A stretch of DNA of 64,000 nucleotides, from contig JAOTVB010000010.1 of the NCBI GenBank assembly GCA_029863605.1, positions 62,001-126,000 on the forward strand, read 5' to 3'. This stretch comes from Myxococcales bacterium. Lineage in GTDB: Bacteria; Myxococcota_A; Polyangia; Polyangiales; Houyiibacteriaceae. This document shows positions 27,785-37,443 of the stretch, piece by piece (position 1 is the first letter of the stretch; the number at the start of each line of letters is the position of its first letter). Below the pieces are notes generated by a model. That model made no database searches. It saw nothing but the letters and a program-made list of their open reading frames with translations, and was not told the origin of the DNA. The position numbers and the translations under genes are program-made.

Positions 27785-29466
27785 CGCGGCCGCTCCGACA
27801 CTGGCTGAGGCAACCCCACGAGACCGACGAGCACTGGCGAGCACTCCCCCGTACCGCCGGCGCCGCCAGCAGCGCCCATGCCCCCTGCTCCACCCGCGCC
27901 CGTGCTCGGCACCTCGAGGCAGCGGAGAACCGGGCTGAGGTCGGCAATGCGCAAGACCGATATGCTGAAGTCAGCGATGTAGATCCGCTGCCGCGCCAGG
28001 TCGACGACGAACTCGAAGGAGCCGCTGATGTTGGTGAGGATGCTGATCCCTTGAAAAAGCTCCGCGTCGATGATCTGCACCATCCGTTGTTCGAAGCAGC
28101 TGACGAAGGCCGTCAGCACCGTACCGCCACGTGCGGGGAGCTCCACGAGCTTCAAACGGGACGGTCCCCGACACACCGAGATCTGATCGACCACGTTGAG
28201 TTGGTCGCCAGCCGAATCGGAGCGCGCCACGACGAGCGACTCCGGAGAGCGAGAGACCATGTAGGCCAGGTCACGACCCGGCCGCGGATCGAAAAGGATG
28301 TCGCGCATGACGTCGCCTCGGTCGAGGCCGGTGACGAATAGGGTTCCAGCATTGAAGAGGCTGCTCTGCGTCGGATCCCCGTCGATTGCGACGCCGACGC
28401 GGACGACTTGATTGCTCAGCGCGCTCGAAATCCAAGCCTTCTTCGCGTTGGGCTGGTACGTGATCGTGACCTGCTCGGGGGCGAGCTCGTCCAGGCTCGC
28501 GGCGATCCGGGGGCGCTGGACACCATTGCGTTCCTGGTCGAAGAGCAAGCTCGCCTTGCCTTCGCGGTGGGCCACTAGGATGTAGTCACCTTCGAACGCG
28601 GGGTCGTTCTCGCTAGGTGCGAAATCCGCCAAGAGACTGCCTGCAAACACATCGACCGGGTCCGGGGGCATCTCGACTGGGGCACTGGGGTTCACCTGTT
28701 CCGCGCTGCTGGTGCGATAGAACTCGCTGCACGACTGCTGCGGAACGAACCCGCTGCCGCAGTCGAGCAAACCCTCGGGGTTGACATCGATGAAGGTCAC
28801 GTTCGCGTTGCTTCGGACCGGGATGTAGAGGCGTTCACCGGTACTCGAGATGGCGAGTCCATCCGCGAAGGAGCCGATCTCCGCCTCGCTCAGCAGGAGC
28901 CCGGGCGCGACGACGGTCTTGAGGAGTGCGCCCCGGTCGCGAAGCCGGAGCTGTTCGGGGATTACGGAGCAGCGGTCCGGGGGCACCGGGTCGCAGCGGA
29001 GCTCCGAGCTCTCCGGGTCGCAGTCGCACGCCGCGCAGCCCTCGTCGACGTCGGGGTCGCAGTTGCAATCGATCGTCTGCGTGCCAGGGGGGATACACGT
29101 GTTTAGGACTCCCGTCGTGGCGTCCCGCTGGAGGCAAATGTTGAGAAAGCCGGCGCCGTTGCACCCCTCGCCAACGAACGCCCCGGTGCTGTCGATCGCG
29201 CCGTTCAAGACGTCGAGGTCATACGATTGAACGGTCCCGGTGTTGAACTGTAGGGCGAAGTTCGAGTTGGCCACGAAGACATACTCGGGTGGCGCGTCCT
29301 CGGCGGGCGGCAGCGATAGCTCGATCGCGATGGGGAACGTCATGAGGCCCGGCGGAAGCCGCTCCCCCTCTTTGTTGATGCAGCCGCCCCACATCAGCCC
29401 GGACATAAGCAAGAACCCCAGGGAAAAGCGCCTTGCGCGGCCCTGTGGGCCGAATCGCGACCCCAT
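27781..29466 (-). CDS. Lipoprotein with beta-propeller-like repeats and Gly-rich tail
   Basis: A 561-aa exported protein with an N-terminal hydrophobic segment ending GLMWGGC, a slightly atypical lipobox. Residues 130-170 form a compact Cys/Asp-rich patch (DCNCDPDVDEGCAACDCDP). The rest repeats a pattern like YIPVRSNANVTFIDV, YILVAHREGKASLLF and IYIADFSISVLRI, typical of NHL or YVTN-type propeller blades. Near the C-terminus comes a Gly/Ala linker (GAGGAGGMGAAGGAGG) and a final short segment. It overlaps the following lipoprotein gene by 4 bp, so the two products are made together and may form one surface complex. Confidence 0.72.
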   Translation of the reverse strand: MGSRFGPQGRARRFSLGFLLMSGLMWGGCINKEGERLPPGLMTFPIAIELSLPPAEDAPPEYVFVANSNFALQFNTGTVQSYDLDVLNGAIDSTGAFVGEGCNGAGFLNICLQRDATTGVLNTCIPPGTQTIDCNCDPDVDEGCAACDCDPESSELRCDPVPPDRCSVIPEQLRLRDRGALLKTVVAPGLLLSEAEIGSFADGLAISSTGERLYIPVRSNANVTFIDVNPEGLLDCGSGFVPQQSCSEFYRTSSAEQVNPSAPVEMPPDPVDVFAGSLLADFAPSENDPAFEGDYILVAHREGKASLLFDQERNGVQRPRIAASLDELAPEQVTITYQPNAKKAWISSALSNQVVRVGVAIDGDPTQSSLFNAGTLFVTGLDRGDVMRDILFDPRPGRDLAYMVSRSPESLVVARSDSAGDQLNVVDQISVCRGPSRLKLVELPARGGTVLTAFVSCFEQRMVQIIDAELFQGISILTNISGSFEFVVDLARQRIYIADFSISVLRIADLSPVLRCLEVPSTGAGGAGGMGAAGGAGGTGECSPVLVGLVGLPQPVSERPR

Positions 29467-29518
29467 GAGGCGCCACCCTAGCCGTTCGGCCTAAGCCGAG
29501 CAACTGGCAGCGGGCCCG

Positions 29519-30832
29519 TTATTTCCAGGGATCGAGGATCGGTCCGTCGCCATGCCCCCGCGACTGCGAGGGCTTCGGCCCGACGCGCGGCTTGCGCTTG
29601 GCGCGCTCCCGGTTTGGGCGCGCCGGAGATGCCGCTTCGGGGTGGGTGTCGGCCTCGTCGGCGTCGGTGATCTCGGGCGGCTGCTCGCTCGCCGAAGGCT
29701 CCGGTACCGGTGGATCGACCACGGCGTCCGCCGCCGTTCCCAACTCGCGCGGCTCCCCGGTTGAATCGAAGACGCCCCCGAACGCGGCCAGACCGAGGAT
29801 GGACGCCACGATGAGCCCCAATACCCCGAGGAAGATCGCCGTCTTGCGCGCTTGCTGGCGCATCGACCCGACTTCCAGCTTGAGCGTGATCGCCTCGGAG
29901 CCGAAAGGCTCTTGCATGGCCTGCAGTCGACCCAAAGCCGCTTCCATCTCGTGCATCGTTTGGTAGCGGTGCGCCGGCTTTTTCTCGAGGGATCGCATGA
30001 TGATGCGCTCGAGCTCCGTGGACAACTTGGAAACCCGCACACTCGGGGCGACCGGGTCCTCGTACATATGCTTGGTGAGAATGCCCATCATCGTGTCCGC
30101 GTCGTGCGGGACGTGCCCGGTCACCATCTCGTAAAGAAGCACCCCAAGCGCGTAGACGTCTGTCCGGTGATCGATGTTGTCTCCCGCACACTGTTCGGGC
30201 GACATGTAGTGCGGCGTCCCGAGAACCTCGCCGTCCCTCGTCAGGCGCTGTGGGCGATTGGCGACCTTGGCGATTCCGAAGTCGAGCACTTTGACGAAGT
30301 CCTGCTCTTCGCCACGGCGGATCAAGAATACGTTTTCCGGCTTCAGGTCCCGATGCACGATGCCCGCGTCGTGGGCTGCGGCGAGGGCGTGGCAAATCTG
30401 ACGGGCGATGTGTATCGCTCGGCCTTCGGGGAGTCGTTGCACGGCGTCGATGGTGTCGATGAGGTCGAGGCCCTCGAGACACTCCATCACGAAATAGGTC
30501 GAGCCGTCGGGGAGGGTACCGAAGTCGATGATGTCGACGATGTGCTCGTTGCCGATGTTCGACGCGCTTTGCGCTTCTCGCCGGAACCGAGCGAGCACTT
30601 CCTCATCCTTGGTGTTCGCGCTCCGGAGGACCTTGATCGCGAGGGTCTTGTCGAGCTCGGTGTGGGTCACTCGATACACCAAGCCCATCCCGCCCTCGCC
30701 GAGCAGCGCTTCGACACGGTAGCGGCGGTCGATCACGGTGCCGATCAGCGCATCGGGCGTTCGCGCGACGCCGGAGTCTCGACCGCCGACCTCGGGATCC
30801 TCGTCGTCGATCCGTCTCGCGCTACCGGGCAT
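29519..30832 (-). CDS. Hanks-type Ser/Thr protein kinase, membrane-anchored
   Basis: A 437-aa kinase with all catalytic residues: glycine loop LGEGGMGLVY (44-53), K67 in LAIKVL, HRDLKPEN with D162, and DFG at 184-186, then GTPHYMSPEQ and DVYALGVLLYEM. After the kinase domain (about 38-310) come a membrane helix near 330-355 (AIFLGVLGLIVASILGLAAF) and a polar Pro/Arg-rich tail of about 80 residues. The kinase domain precedes the helix, so it should face the cytoplasm with the tail outside. It lies 50 bp downstream of ppdK and upstream of the two lipoproteins on the same strand. It is the catalytically intact counterpart of the pseudokinase at 11900-13093. Confidence 0.93.
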   Translation of the reverse strand: MPGSARRIDDEDPEVGGRDSGVARTPDALIGTVIDRRYRVEALLGEGGMGLVYRVTHTELDKTLAIKVLRSANTKDEEVLARFRREAQSASNIGNEHIVDIIDFGTLPDGSTYFVMECLEGLDLIDTIDAVQRLPEGRAIHIARQICHALAAAHDAGIVHRDLKPENVFLIRRGEEQDFVKVLDFGIAKVANRPQRLTRDGEVLGTPHYMSPEQCAGDNIDHRTDVYALGVLLYEMVTGHVPHDADTMMGILTKHMYEDPVAPSVRVSKLSTELERIIMRSLEKKPAHRYQTMHEMEAALGRLQAMQEPFGSEAITLKLEVGSMRQQARKTAIFLGVLGLIVASILGLAAFGGVFDSTGEPRELGTAADAVVDPPVPEPSASEQPPEITDADEADTHPEAASPARPNRERAKRKPRVGPKPSQSRGHGDGPILDPWK

Positions 30833-30882
30833 ACAGTGTCACCGCAAACTTCCAACACTCATTGGAACACGGAGACGCGCGG

Positions 30883-33591
30883 TCAGCAAGCGGAAAGAGG
30901 CTTGATTGGGCTGTCCAGCTGGCGCAGCCGGGCCTGGGCCGCGGCGAGCCGGGCCCCCGGCAGCTGTGGGAGGGGGCACGAGACGAAATCGAGGCCGAGA
31001 GCCTCGCAGATCTCGATCGACCCGGGATTGCCCCCCTGGTCGCCACAGAGGCCGGCCACGAGGGTTGGCCGAACCGCCTTGGCACGCGCGAGGGCGATTC
31101 GGATGAGCTCCGCGACTCGATCGTCGAGGTGCGTGAACGGGTCCCGGCCGAGCAAACCGAGCTCGTCGAGATACTTGGGTAAAAACCGGCCCGCGTCCTC
31201 TCGGCTGATTCCGAGCGCGGCTTGCGTGAGGTCATTGCCACCAAAAGAAAAGACCTCCGTCGATCGCGCGATCTCGTCGGCAGCGAGACATGCGCGGGGA
31301 ACCTCGATCATGGTGCCAACGCGGCAGGTGAAGAGGTGCTGCGGCTCGGTGAAGACCTGCTTTTCGATCCCGTGCAAGATCTGACAGACCGCTTCGATCT
31401 CCGATGCAAAGGCGACCATTGGAACGAGCACTTCGAGCTCGACCGTCAAGCCTCGCTCGACGCAGTCGCGTGCGGCGAACAGCATTGCGCGGAGCTGCAT
31501 GTCATAGAGGCCAGGCACGGTGAGCCCTGAGCGCACACCACGGTGGCCGAACGCCGGATTCGATTCGCCATTGCGGACGGCGGCCTTGCGTATCTCGTCC
31601 GGTTCGAGGTCGAGCTCCTCGGCGAGAGCCTCGATTGCGCTTTCCTCGCGGGGCATAAACTCCTCGAGTGCCCGGTCGAGAAGGCGGATCGTCATGGGCC
31701 TTCCGTCCATTGCTTGGAAGAACTCGACGAAATCGTCGCGTTGCGCACGTTCGAGCTCGGTGAGCCATCGCGCCCGTTGCTCGCTGTCGACGGCGAGCAA
31801 AGCGCATCGCATCGCGAACAATCGGTCCTGCGCGAAAAACATGTGCTCCGTTCGGCACAGACCGACGCCTTCGGCCCCGTAGCTCAGAGCAGCGCGCGCC
31901 GCGTGAGGTGTGTCCGCTTCGGCGTACACGCGCATCCGCCGTGCTCCATCGGCCCACGTCATGAGCTCCTCGAGCTCGTCGACCGTCGCTGAAGCCATGA
32001 CGTCGAGCGCCCCCTGGTAGACATTGCCTGTGGACCCATCGAGGGTCAGGAGGTCGCCCTCGCGAAGCGGTTGGGACGTCGCATCAGCATGATCGAACCG
32101 AACCGTGCGCTCTCGGAGGTTGATGTGGAGTCCCCCGCATCCGACTACACAGCACTTTCCCAAGCCGCGCGCGACGACTGCAGCGTGCGACGTCATTCCA
32201 CCCGCGGCGGTCACCACCCCTTTGGCGACCCTCATCCCGTGGATGTCTTCCGGGCTGGTCTCCTGGCGGACCAGGATGACGTCTTGGCCTTCGTCGACCC
32301 ATCGGACCGCATCATCGGCGTCGAATACGATGCGACCCGATGCGGCGCCAGGGCTTGCGGGTAGGCCCACGGTAAGAGGCTCGATTCCCTGGGCTGAGAG
32401 GTCGGCGGACTGGGGGAGCCTCGCTTGAAGAAGCTGCTCGAGCGATCTTGCATCGACTCGGAGCAATGCGTCCCACTTGCTGAGAACGCCCTCGCGCACC
32501 ATGTCAACGGCGACCCTGACCGCCGCGCGTGCGGTACGCTTGGCGGTTCGCGTCTGCAACAGATACGGACGGCCGTCTTCGACCGTGAACTCGATGTCTT
32601 GCATGTCGCCGAAGTGCTTTTCGAGCGCCGCGCAATAGTTCGAGATCGCCTCGAAGGCCTCGGGCACCGATCGTTCGAGGCTGTCGCCCTCCCTGCCCGG
32701 CGCCGAGGCGTTTGCGGTGAGTGCGACCGGTGTCCGGATCCCGGCAACGACGTCCTCGCCCTGCGCATTCGGTAGAAACTCGCCGTAGAGCTCTTTGTCG
32801 CCGCTCGACGGGTTGCGGGTGAACGCTACGCCTGAGCCACTACGAGGCCCTGTGTTGCCGAACACCATCGCCTGCACCGTGCATGCGGTGCCGAGGGCCT
32901 CGTCGATCCGTTGCATCCGGCGATAGCGAACGGCCCGCGCGTTGTCCCACGACTCGAAAACGGCCGCCGTCGCGTCCCAAAGCTGCCTTTTCGCGTCTTG
33001 CGGGAAAGGGTTGCCACCTTCCCCGATGACCGAGAGGTAAGAGCCGACCAACTTTTGCAACGCGCTGACTGGAAGCTCCGAGTCGAGCATCCTGGGTTGG
33101 CCGAGATCGTTCTTCAAATCGCCGAGCAGGTATTGAAACCGATCGGCGCCAATGCCACGAACGACCGTCCCATACATCTGCAGCAATCGGCGATAGGCAT
33201 CGAGGGCAAACCGTTCGTCGTCGTGCGCTTTGGCGAGACCCTCGAGCGTTCTGTCATTGAGACCGACATTGAGCAACGTATCCATCATGCCCGGCATCGA
33301 AACGGGCGCCCCCGACCTGACCGACACGAGGAGGGGCTTGTCAACGTCGCCGAAACCCCGTTGCAGTTGCTCTTCGAGCGCGCCAACGGCTGTCTCGACC
33401 GCCGCCTGCAAGCCGTCCGGCCATGCATCGTCCCGGCGGTAAGCCGCGCCGACCTCGGTCGTGAGGGTGAACCCGGGTGGCACTGGAATTCCAAGGGCCG
33501 TCATCTCATGGAGGCCGGATGCCTTGGTGCCCAAAAGCTGCAGCCGGACCTCGGGTTCGAGCGAGGCGTCAAGCGGATATAGCAGGGTCAC
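30883..33591 (-). CDS. ppdK: Pyruvate, phosphate dikinase
   Basis: A 902-aa enzyme interconverting pyruvate, ATP and Pi with PEP, AMP and PPi. The N-terminal nucleotide-binding part has LLGTKASGLHEM and VSVRSGAPVSMPGMMDT; the swivelling phosphohistidine domain has GGMTSHAAVVARGLGKCCVVG; the C-terminal PEP/pyruvate barrel has CRTEHMFF, GRRGVRSG-like HRGVRSG and CRVGTMIEVPRA. Near the end CGDQGGNP stands where CGEHGGDP is usual: the catalytic Cys is kept, the neighbours differ. GTG 33591 is chosen as the nearest family-like start; it overlaps the glyS end by about 20 bp. The glyQ-glyS-ppdK order is known from other deltaproteobacterial lineages. Confidence 0.93.
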   Translation of the reverse strand: MTLLYPLDASLEPEVRLQLLGTKASGLHEMTALGIPVPPGFTLTTEVGAAYRRDDAWPDGLQAAVETAVGALEEQLQRGFGDVDKPLLVSVRSGAPVSMPGMMDTLLNVGLNDRTLEGLAKAHDDERFALDAYRRLLQMYGTVVRGIGADRFQYLLGDLKNDLGQPRMLDSELPVSALQKLVGSYLSVIGEGGNPFPQDAKRQLWDATAAVFESWDNARAVRYRRMQRIDEALGTACTVQAMVFGNTGPRSGSGVAFTRNPSSGDKELYGEFLPNAQGEDVVAGIRTPVALTANASAPGREGDSLERSVPEAFEAISNYCAALEKHFGDMQDIEFTVEDGRPYLLQTRTAKRTARAAVRVAVDMVREGVLSKWDALLRVDARSLEQLLQARLPQSADLSAQGIEPLTVGLPASPGAASGRIVFDADDAVRWVDEGQDVILVRQETSPEDIHGMRVAKGVVTAAGGMTSHAAVVARGLGKCCVVGCGGLHINLRERTVRFDHADATSQPLREGDLLTLDGSTGNVYQGALDVMASATVDELEELMTWADGARRMRVYAEADTPHAARAALSYGAEGVGLCRTEHMFFAQDRLFAMRCALLAVDSEQRARWLTELERAQRDDFVEFFQAMDGRPMTIRLLDRALEEFMPREESAIEALAEELDLEPDEIRKAAVRNGESNPAFGHRGVRSGLTVPGLYDMQLRAMLFAARDCVERGLTVELEVLVPMVAFASEIEAVCQILHGIEKQVFTEPQHLFTCRVGTMIEVPRACLAADEIARSTEVFSFGGNDLTQAALGISREDAGRFLPKYLDELGLLGRDPFTHLDDRVAELIRIALARAKAVRPTLVAGLCGDQGGNPGSIEICEALGLDFVSCPLPQLPGARLAAAQARLRQLDSPIKPLSAC

Positions 33592-35677
33592 GGCGTTCCG
33601 ACTTTGTCGCAAGCTGGTGGAGGTGCGCAATCCCGTTGACGGCATCTGCGATTTCGCCCAACAAACGGAGGCGGTTTTCACGAACGTTGGCGTCGTCCAC
33701 CATCACGAAAACCTCGTCGAAGAACCGATCGATGGGTGCACCGAGCTCCTTGGCGACCAGCTTGAGAGCCTCCGCGTAGCGCCGTTTCGTGGTTGCCTCT
33801 CGAATCTGATCGCGAACGGTGGTGAACCGGTCCGCCAGCTCGCTCTCCGGGCCTGACTCGAGCAGGGTCGGGTCGACCGCGCCGCGGGCGCTCTCCTTGG
33901 TGATGTTGAAGGCGCGCTTGAAGGCAGTCGCGAGCGCCTCGAATTCCGGTGCGGCGCGAACCTCGGTGACCGCGTCCATCCGCGTGCGAAGATCACGAAT
34001 CGAGCTGCCATCCCAAGCACCGATGCAAGCGTCGACGACGTCGCCTTCGTAGTGGTCCCTGGCGAGCACGCGGATGCGTCCTCGAAAAAATTCGTCGAGT
34101 GCCGTGCGAGTCTGGTCGGCCGGTGCAAGTTCCGCATCACCCGCGTACTGAGCATACGCCTGATCGATGATCTTGCGCAGGTCGACGTCGATGGGCCCCT
34201 CGAGCGCGATTCGGACGATGCCGAGAGCAGCGCGGCGAAGCGCAAAGGGGTCGGCGGAGCCGCTCGGCACGAGGCCGATTCCGAAACAGCCGACGAGCGT
34301 GTCGATCCGATCGGCTACCGCGACGATCGCACCGACGACCTGATCGGGAACGAGGTCGTCGGCGCCTTGCGGACGATAATGATCCCGGATGGCGTCGGCG
34401 ACGGCGGGGTCGATCCCCTCCCGAAGCCCGTACCAGCGTCCCATCTCGCCTTGGAGCTCGGGAAACTCGTAGACGATGAGGGTCTCGAGGTCGGCTTTGC
34501 AGAGCCGCGCGGCTTGCCCTGCCGCGTTCGCGTCCGCCCCCACGTGATCGGCGAGGGCCCGCGCGATGCCTTCGATCCGTCGGACCTTCGCTCCCATCGT
34601 GCCGAGCTTCGATTGGAAAACGACCGACTCGAGCTTTCTCAGCCTGTCCAACAGCGGGGCCTTCTGATCCTCCTCGACGAAGAAGCGCGCGTCGGCCAAC
34701 CGGGCGTGAAGGACGCGGTCGTTGCCCGTGGCGATGGTTAGCGGCTCCTCCGCCGTGTTGACGACGTTGAGATAGGCCGGCATCAAATCGCCCCCTTCCG
34801 CGGCGCGTACCGCGAAGTAACGCTGGTGGTCGCGCATGACCGCAATGACGACTTCGTCTGGCAGCGCAAGGAAGGCGTCGTCGTACCTGCCGGGCACGAC
34901 GAAGGGCTCTTCGACCAAGGAGACACACTCATTTGCCAGAAACGCGTCCGGCTCGAGGATGCCGCCGAGCGACTGAGCCGATCGCACTAGCGCGTCGAGC
35001 ATGCGTTGGCCACGGACATCGAGCTCGACCACCACGTGTGCAGCCGCGAGCGCGTCGACGTAGCTCGTGGCGTCCCCGAGCTCGAAGGTCTGTGGCGCGA
35101 GGAACCGGTGGCCTCGCGTGGTCCGTCCCGATCTCACGCCCGCATACTCGAAGTCGACGACCTCGCTTCCGAGCAGTGATACGATCCAGTGAATCGGTCG
35201 ACCAAAGGCGACGTCTCCACTTCCCCAACGCATGGTTTTCGGGAACGTGATTCGCGCACAAAGCTCGGGAAGAATTTCGCGGAGCACTTGGTCGGTTGGC
35301 CTTCCGGGCTCATGGATCTCGACGCTGACGTAGTCTCCCTTTTCGGTGGCCTGCTTGCGGAGAGCATCGACCTCCACACCGTGCTTTTTCGCAAAGCCGA
35401 CCGCCGCTTTCTTGGGTGTTCCGTCTTTGTCGAAGGCAGCGCTCCACGGTGGGCCGACGACTGTTTCCTGGCGGTCCGGTTGGGTCGCCGACAAACCGCG
35501 CAGCCGAAGAGCCAACCGACGAGGCGTGCCCATCGTGGTGGCCTCGAGACTATCCGAGCCGAGACGAGCCTGCCGGATGAGGTCCTTGGCAGCCTGCTCC
35601 ATCGAACGCAGCCCGTGCGTCACGAACGATGAGGGCAGCTCTTCTGTGCCAATCTCCAGCAAAAACTCGGCGGACAT
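33569..35677 (-). CDS. glyS: Glycine--tRNA ligase beta subunit
   Basis: A 702-aa beta subunit of the heterotetrameric glycyl-tRNA synthetase, which mainly binds the tRNA. The start FLLEIGTEELPSSFV, the RPIHWIVSLLG segment, HRFLAPQ, and PYEFPELQGEMGRWYGLREG-like stretch are family features. The C-terminal anticodon-binding helical part ends near 33569. It is 48 bp downstream of glyQ. Confidence 0.95.
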   Translation of the reverse strand: MSAEFLLEIGTEELPSSFVTHGLRSMEQAAKDLIRQARLGSDSLEATTMGTPRRLALRLRGLSATQPDRQETVVGPPWSAAFDKDGTPKKAAVGFAKKHGVEVDALRKQATEKGDYVSVEIHEPGRPTDQVLREILPELCARITFPKTMRWGSGDVAFGRPIHWIVSLLGSEVVDFEYAGVRSGRTTRGHRFLAPQTFELGDATSYVDALAAAHVVVELDVRGQRMLDALVRSAQSLGGILEPDAFLANECVSLVEEPFVVPGRYDDAFLALPDEVVIAVMRDHQRYFAVRAAEGGDLMPAYLNVVNTAEEPLTIATGNDRVLHARLADARFFVEEDQKAPLLDRLRKLESVVFQSKLGTMGAKVRRIEGIARALADHVGADANAAGQAARLCKADLETLIVYEFPELQGEMGRWYGLREGIDPAVADAIRDHYRPQGADDLVPDQVVGAIVAVADRIDTLVGCFGIGLVPSGSADPFALRRAALGIVRIALEGPIDVDLRKIIDQAYAQYAGDAELAPADQTRTALDEFFRGRIRVLARDHYEGDVVDACIGAWDGSSIRDLRTRMDAVTEVRAAPEFEALATAFKRAFNITKESARGAVDPTLLESGPESELADRFTTVRDQIREATTKRRYAEALKLVAKELGAPIDRFFDEVFVMVDDANVRENRLRLLGEIADAVNGIAHLHQLATKSERRDPAISA

Positions 35678-35725
35678 GGAGTGGCGTTGCTACCAGACCG
35701 GATCCACGCGCGCAATCGGGCGTCC

Positions 35726-36664
35726 CTATTGGGCAGCAGCCGCCGGGCGGAGCAGCGGAAAGCCAAGAGCCTCTCGCTGGGCATACCAAGACTCGGCGAC
35801 GGCACGGGCGATGAACCGCACCCGGCCGATATACCGCTGGCGCTCGGTCACGCTGATGGCGCCGCGAGCATCGAGCACGTTGAAGTAGTGGCTGCACTTG
35901 ATGACGGCGTCGTAGGCGGGCAGCACGAGTCGCTCGAGAGGCTCACGATCGAATCGGAGAGCGCCCCCCTTCCCCTTCTTGTCGCCGAGTCCGAGCAACA
36001 CGCTGACTTGCTTTTCGTAATCCTCGAACAGTCGGTCTTGGAGGTCGACGTCGGCCTGCTCGAAGTTGTAGGTGCTCCACTCCCATTCGGCGCGTTTATA
36101 GAGGTCGCCGTATCGAATCCCCGGCGCCCACTCGAGCTCGTAGACATCGTCGACGTCTTGGAGATACATCGCGATGCGCTCGAGGCCGTAGGTGAGCTCC
36201 CCGCTGACCGGCTTGCAGTCGATGCCTCCGCACTGCTGAAAATATGTGAATTGGCTGATCTCGAGCCCGTCGAGCCAGACCTGCCACCCGAGGCCCCACG
36301 CACCTAGCGTCGGTGACTCCCAATCGTCCTCGATGAACCGAATGTCGTGGCGGTTGGGATCGGTCCCGAGCGCGCGAAGGGACTCGAGGTAAAGCTCTTG
36401 AATCTCGATCGGCGAAGGCTTGAGGATCACCTGATACTGATAGAATTGCTGGAGCCGGTTTGGGTTCTCGCCGTAGCGCCCGTCGGTCGGGCGGCGACTC
36501 GGTTCTACGTAAGCCACATTCCAGGGCTCAGGCCCGATGGCACGAAGAAACGTGTGCGGATTGAACGTCCCGGCGCCGACTTCGGAATTGTAGGGCTGTA
36601 CGATCAGGCAACCGTGCTCCGCCCAGAATCGCTCGAGCGCGAGAATGAGTTCCTGAAAGGTCAC
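35726..36664 (-). CDS. glyQ: Glycine--tRNA ligase alpha subunit
   Basis: A 312-aa class II aminoacyl-tRNA synthetase catalytic subunit. Highly conserved stretches are easy to see: [83 protein letters not shown] and FTYFQQCGG. It charges tRNA-Gly together with GlyS. The start overlaps the scpB stop by 4 bp, so synthesis of the chromosome-condensation and glycyl-tRNA genes is coupled. Confidence 0.97.
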   Translation of the reverse strand: MTFQELILALERFWAEHGCLIVQPYNSEVGAGTFNPHTFLRAIGPEPWNVAYVEPSRRPTDGRYGENPNRLQQFYQYQVILKPSPIEIQELYLESLRALGTDPNRHDIRFIEDDWESPTLGAWGLGWQVWLDGLEISQFTYFQQCGGIDCKPVSGELTYGLERIAMYLQDVDDVYELEWAPGIRYGDLYKRAEWEWSTYNFEQADVDLQDRLFEDYEKQVSVLLGLGDKKGKGGALRFDREPLERLVLPAYDAVIKCSHYFNVLDARGAISVTERQRYIGRVRFIARAVAESWYAQREALGFPLLRPAAAAQ

Positions 36665-37443
36665 TCGTCGTCCTCTTCCTCGTCGTCGTCTAGGTCGCCT
36701 TCCTCATCTGCGTCGTCCTCTTGCTCGGCCGCGAGCCGGGCGGCATCTTCTTGCTCACGAAGCTCGCGTTCGGCGGTTTCGAGGGCTTCGGTTGCGGCGA
36801 TCTCAGCGGCTGCCAGGTCGATCGACTCGCCGGTCTTGAGCTCGAAGAGCGCCTTGTGCTCTTCCGTCAGGTCGCTGAACTCCTGAAGCGTGGGCAGGTC
36901 TTGAAGGGTGCTCAGCCCAAAGAACTCCAGGAAGCGGGCCGTGGTCCCGTATACCAGTGGTCGACCGGGCTCGTCTTTTCGACCGAGGATTTTTATCAAG
37001 CTGCGCTCGGCTAGCATTCGAAGAGCCGAGCCGGAGTCGACGCCCCGAACGTTGTCTACTTCAGGTCGGGTGATCGGCTGGCGGTAGGCGACGATGGCCA
37101 GGGTCTCGAGCTGCGCGCGCGTCAAACGTAGTGGCCTCGGCGCCACGAACGTCTTCACGAACTCGGCGCTGTCGGCCGCGGAACGAAACTGGTACCCCCC
37201 GGCGATGAAGTAAAGGCGGATGCCTCGGTCCTGGTAGTCGGCAACCAACTCATCCAAAAGAGGCTGCACCTCCGCGATGCTCGCATGTGCGCTCCGGGCG
37301 AGGCGCTTGGCCGAGACGGGCCTCTCGGAGACGAAAATCAGGCTCTCGAGCACGTTCTTCAACACGGAAGAGGTGTGCGACAGCGGCGCCGGGGCGCCAT
37401 TTTCTTCGCTGGCGGTTTCGGTTGGTCGGTGGGGTTGGGTCAT
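36661..37443 (-). CDS. scpB: Segregation and condensation protein B
   Basis: A 260-aa winged-helix protein that dimerises and binds ScpA in the SMC condensin complex. [22 protein letters not shown] at the N-terminus and [31 protein letters not shown] in the second winged helix are diagnostic. A strongly acidic C-terminal tail (poly Asp/Glu) follows. ATG 37443 overlaps the scpA stop by 4 bp and is preferred over an in-frame start 24 bp upstream. Confidence 0.95.
   Translation of the reverse strand: MTQPHRPTETASEENGAPAPLSHTSSVLKNVLESLIFVSERPVSAKRLARSAHASIAEVQPLLDELVADYQDRGIRLYFIAGGYQFRSAADSAEFVKTFVAPRPLRLTRAQLETLAIVAYRQPITRPEVDNVRGVDSGSALRMLAERSLIKILGRKDEPGRPLVYGTTARFLEFFGLSTLQDLPTLQEFSDLTEEHKALFELKTGESIDLAAAEIAATEALETAERELREQEDAARLAAEQEDDADEEGDLDDDEEEDDE

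Noticed and set aside
29852-31384. 510-codon open frame on the plus strand
   Set aside because: It is antisense to the Ser/Thr kinase and the end of ppdK.
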